From NCBI RefSeq assembly GCF_000014805.1, contig NC_008570.1, positions 476,501 to 540,500 on the forward strand: a stretch of 64,000 nt of DNA, read 5' to 3'. This DNA comes from Aeromonas hydrophila subsp. hydrophila ATCC 7966 (GTDB lineage Bacteria > Pseudomonadota > Gammaproteobacteria > Enterobacterales > Aeromonadaceae). The notes below the pieces were generated by a model, which worked only from the letters and a program-made list of their open reading frames with translations, did not search any database and was not told the DNA's origin. Position 1 is the first letter of the stretch, and each line of letters begins with the position of its first letter. This document shows, piece by piece, positions 62,395 through 64,000 of this stretch. Both the position numbers and the translations under genes were made by a program.

Positions 62395-62461
62395 GGAAAC
62401 CTCGACGCAGTGACGGAAGGCGGTGATACGCAGCAGCGCGGTGGCGGGTTCACCGCTGGCC

Positions 62462-62488
62462 AAAAAAGAGCGGGCTGGATGCCCGCTC
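62462..62488 (-). terminator. terminator of metY
   Basis: GAGCGGGC/GCCCGCTC stem followed by TTTTTT on the minus strand, 15 bases past the metY stop. Confidence 0.88.
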
Positions 62489-62502
62489 CTGCGTTGACTG
62501 AC

Positions 62503-63771
62503 TCAGGCCTCCAGCGCCTGATCCAGATCCGCCAGAATGTCCTCGATGGCCTCGATCCCCACCGACAGCCGGATCATCTCAGGTTTCACGCCGGCTTTGG
62601 CCTGCTCCGCCTCGCTCAACTGGCGATGGGTGGTGGAGGCGGGGTGGCAGGCCAGCGACTTGGCATCGCCGATGTTGACCAGCCGCTTGAAGATCTTGAG
62701 CGCATCGTAGAAGCGCACGCCGGCCTCGTAGCCATCCTTCAGCCCGAACGAGAGGATGGCCGAGGGGCGGCCAGCCATGTATTTCTCCGCCAGCAGGTAG
62801 TGGGGGTGACCCGGCAGACCGGCGTAGCTGACCCATGCCACCTTGGGGTGGTGCTTGAGGTGGTGGGCCACCCGCAGGGCGTTGTCCACGTGGCGCTCCA
62901 TGCGCAGGCTCAGGGTCTCCAGCCCCTGCAGCAGCAGGAAGGCGTTCATCGGCGCCAGTGCGGCGCCGGTATTGCGCAGCGGCACGGTGCGCACCCGGCC
63001 GATGAAGGCGGCCGGGCCAAAGGCCTCGGTGTAGACCACCCCGTGATAAGAAGGCTCGGGTTTGGTCAGCTGGGGGAAGCGCTCGGCGTGATCCGCCCAG
63101 GGGAACTTGCCCGAGTCGACGATGACGCCACCCAGCGAGTTGCCGTGGCCGCCGACATATTTGGTCAGGCTGTGGACGACGATGTCGGCGCCGTGTTCGA
63201 TGGGTTTGCACAGCACCGGGGTGGCGACCGTGTTGTCGACGATGAGCGGCACGCCGCGGGCGTGGGCCACCTTGGCGAAGGCCGCCAGATCGACGATGTT
63301 GCCGGCCGGGTTGCCTATGCTCTCGCAGTAGACCGCCTTGGTCTTGTCGTCGATGAGGGCGGCGATGGCCTCGGCACTGTCATCCTTGGCGAAGCGCACC
63401 TCGACCCCGAAACTCGGCAGCATGTGGGCGAACAATGTGTAGGTGCCGCCATAGAGCTGGGGTGTGGAGACGATGTTGTCACCGGCTGCGGTCAGCGCCT
63501 GGATGGCGTAGGTGATGGCGGCGGAACCCGCCGAGACCACCAGGCCGGCGATGCCCCCTTCCAGCGCGGCCATCCGTTGCTCCAGCACATCGTTGGTGGG
63601 GTTCATGATGCGGGTGTAGATGTTGCCTGGTACCGCCAGATTGAACAGATCCGCCCCGTGCTGGGCGCTCTCGAACTCGTAGGCCACCGTCTGGTAGATG
63701 GGCACGGCAACGGCCTTGGTGGTGGGGTCGCTGGTAAAGCCGTGGTGCAGGGCCAGGGTCGCATCTTTCAT
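62503..63771 (-). CDS. metY: O-acetylhomoserine aminocarboxypropyltransferase (sulfhydrylase)
   Basis: 422 residues from MKDATLALHHGF; AAGGAG lies 7 bases before this ATG. PLP enzyme of the Cys/Met-metabolism family: YTRIMNPTNDVLEQRMAALEGG, SAGSAAITYAIQAL, the PLP Lys in VVHSLTKYVGGHGNSLGG, and the C-terminal SIGIE-like SVGIEAIEDILADLDQAL. It makes homocysteine from O-acetylhomoserine and sulfide. Met-box upstream. The MetA in this window should make the succinyl ester, so either this enzyme also accepts that, or a separate MetX exists elsewhere. Confidence 0.93.
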   Translation of the reverse strand: MKDATLALHHGFTSDPTTKAVAVPIYQTVAYEFESAQHGADLFNLAVPGNIYTRIMNPTNDVLEQRMAALEGGIAGLVVSAGSAAITYAIQALTAAGDNIVSTPQLYGGTYTLFAHMLPSFGVEVRFAKDDSAEAIAALIDDKTKAVYCESIGNPAGNIVDLAAFAKVAHARGVPLIVDNTVATPVLCKPIEHGADIVVHSLTKYVGGHGNSLGGVIVDSGKFPWADHAERFPQLTKPEPSYHGVVYTEAFGPAAFIGRVRTVPLRNTGAALAPMNAFLLLQGLETLSLRMERHVDNALRVAHHLKHHPKVAWVSYAGLPGHPHYLLAEKYMAGRPSAILSFGLKDGYEAGVRFYDALKIFKRLVNIGDAKSLACHPASTTHRQLSEAEQAKAGVKPEMIRLSVGIEAIEDILADLDQALEA

Positions 63772-63809
63772 CACACACTCCTTGTTGGATGTTGCTGGGT
63801 AGCAGTTAT

Positions 63810-63833
63810 AGATGGATAGACGTCCAATCTATC
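63810..63833. promoter_or_regulatory. met box (MetJ operator) before metY
   Basis: AGACGTCC (63818-63825) matches AGACGTCT in 7 of 8 positions, with a weaker AGATGGAT octamer before it in register. The site also sits in an inverted repeat GATAGA-N7-TCTATC (63815-63833). It lies about 40-60 bases upstream of the metY ATG. Confidence 0.7.
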
Positions 63834-63927
63834 AGGCCCAGCGTCGATGTAAACCACCCAATCCGGCAAAGCAATTGCGCCCGCTGGTGAACTGCGTTCT
63901 CCCTTGCGCGATCCGGGCGAGAGGGGC

Positions 63928-64000
63928 TCAGAGGCGGCGGCGATACTCCCGATCGTCGATCTGGTTCATATCCCACTGCATCAGGCGGTTGAGCTGGCTC
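63928..64000 (-). CDS. C-terminal end of an unidentified gene
   Basis: The last 23 codons before a TGA at 63928-63930 are visible on the minus strand and run out of the window. They read SQLNRLMQWDMNQIDDREYR and then RRL, a charged helical tail. The reading frame is open to the edge with gene-like codon use, but the family cannot be named from this piece. Confidence 0.5.
   Translation of the reverse strand, partial: SQLNRLMQWDMNQIDDREYRRRL

Overview
The window looks like a chromosomal segment of a high-GC gammaproteobacterium, most probably Aeromonas or a close relative. Four things point there: the conserved block hemC-hemD-hemX-hemY, divergent from a TTG-started cyaA; the block cyaY / lptM-lysA-dapF-DUF484-xerC-yigB; a DUF3624 gene; and uniformly GC-rich codon use. 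The genus is inferred from gene order and protein resemblance, not from a marker gene. No tRNA, rRNA, CRISPR array or complete insertion sequence was seen.

Layout. 1-1707 is the AT-rich 3' part of an OLD-like ATPase/TOPRIM protein, probably the edge of a genomic island. 1859-12408 is a run of mostly single genes: several GNAT acetyltransferases, an LpoB-like lipoprotein, a PAS-GGDEF diguanylate cyclase, a serine/threonine-type permease behind a long leader with palindromes, an ExoD-like protein, a barrel protein, a YdhR-like monooxygenase, an HxlR regulator and an acyltransferase. 12585-16451 is an iron-uptake group (PepSY membrane protein, TonB siderophore receptor with a Fur box, orphan ABC binding protein). 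16569-18864 holds a porin divergent from glpX. 19430-31449 and on to 32200 is core metabolism: haem synthesis (hemCDXY), adenylate cyclase with a CRP site, frataxin, LptM, lysine/mDAP synthesis, XerC and a HAD phosphatase. 32299-44440 mixes an MscS channel with a cyclic-nucleotide-binding domain, a gamma-Glu-GABA hydrolase-like enzyme, YidA, FapA, an HlyD-ABC-permease export operon, a CinA-like protein and a degenerate HD-GYP protein. 44585-53766 holds metA with met boxes, a tyrosine phosphatase, an Lrp regulator, an LTA-synthase-like enzyme, an OprC-type copper receptor, a GH13 lipoprotein and MgtC. 53791-56138 is an RLAN/ATP-grasp ligase divergent from a GNAT plus DUF3624 pair. The end holds ydfG, a C69 dipeptidase, an unknown gene behind a possible sigma-54 promoter, yqhD, a GST and metY with a met box.

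How parts work together. metA and metY both carry MetJ-like operators, so methionine synthesis appears twice in one window. The Fur-box receptor, PepSY protein and binding protein look like one iron-acquisition unit. lptM-lysA-dapF-DUF484-xerC-yigB reads as one transcription unit.

The most unusual signals are two gene-fragment duplications: a 37-codon mini-ORF repeating the start of the ABC permease, and three copies of the last nine codons of the yqhD homologue. Nearly all differences in the first case, and most in the second, are silent. Also notable are the RLAN ATP-grasp/GNAT pair, a heptanucleotide tandem repeat abutting the stop of the cinA-like gene, and the candidate sigma-54 promoter. 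Nothing here amounts to a proven new system. The ATP-grasp/GNAT pair is the best candidate for an undescribed modification pathway.
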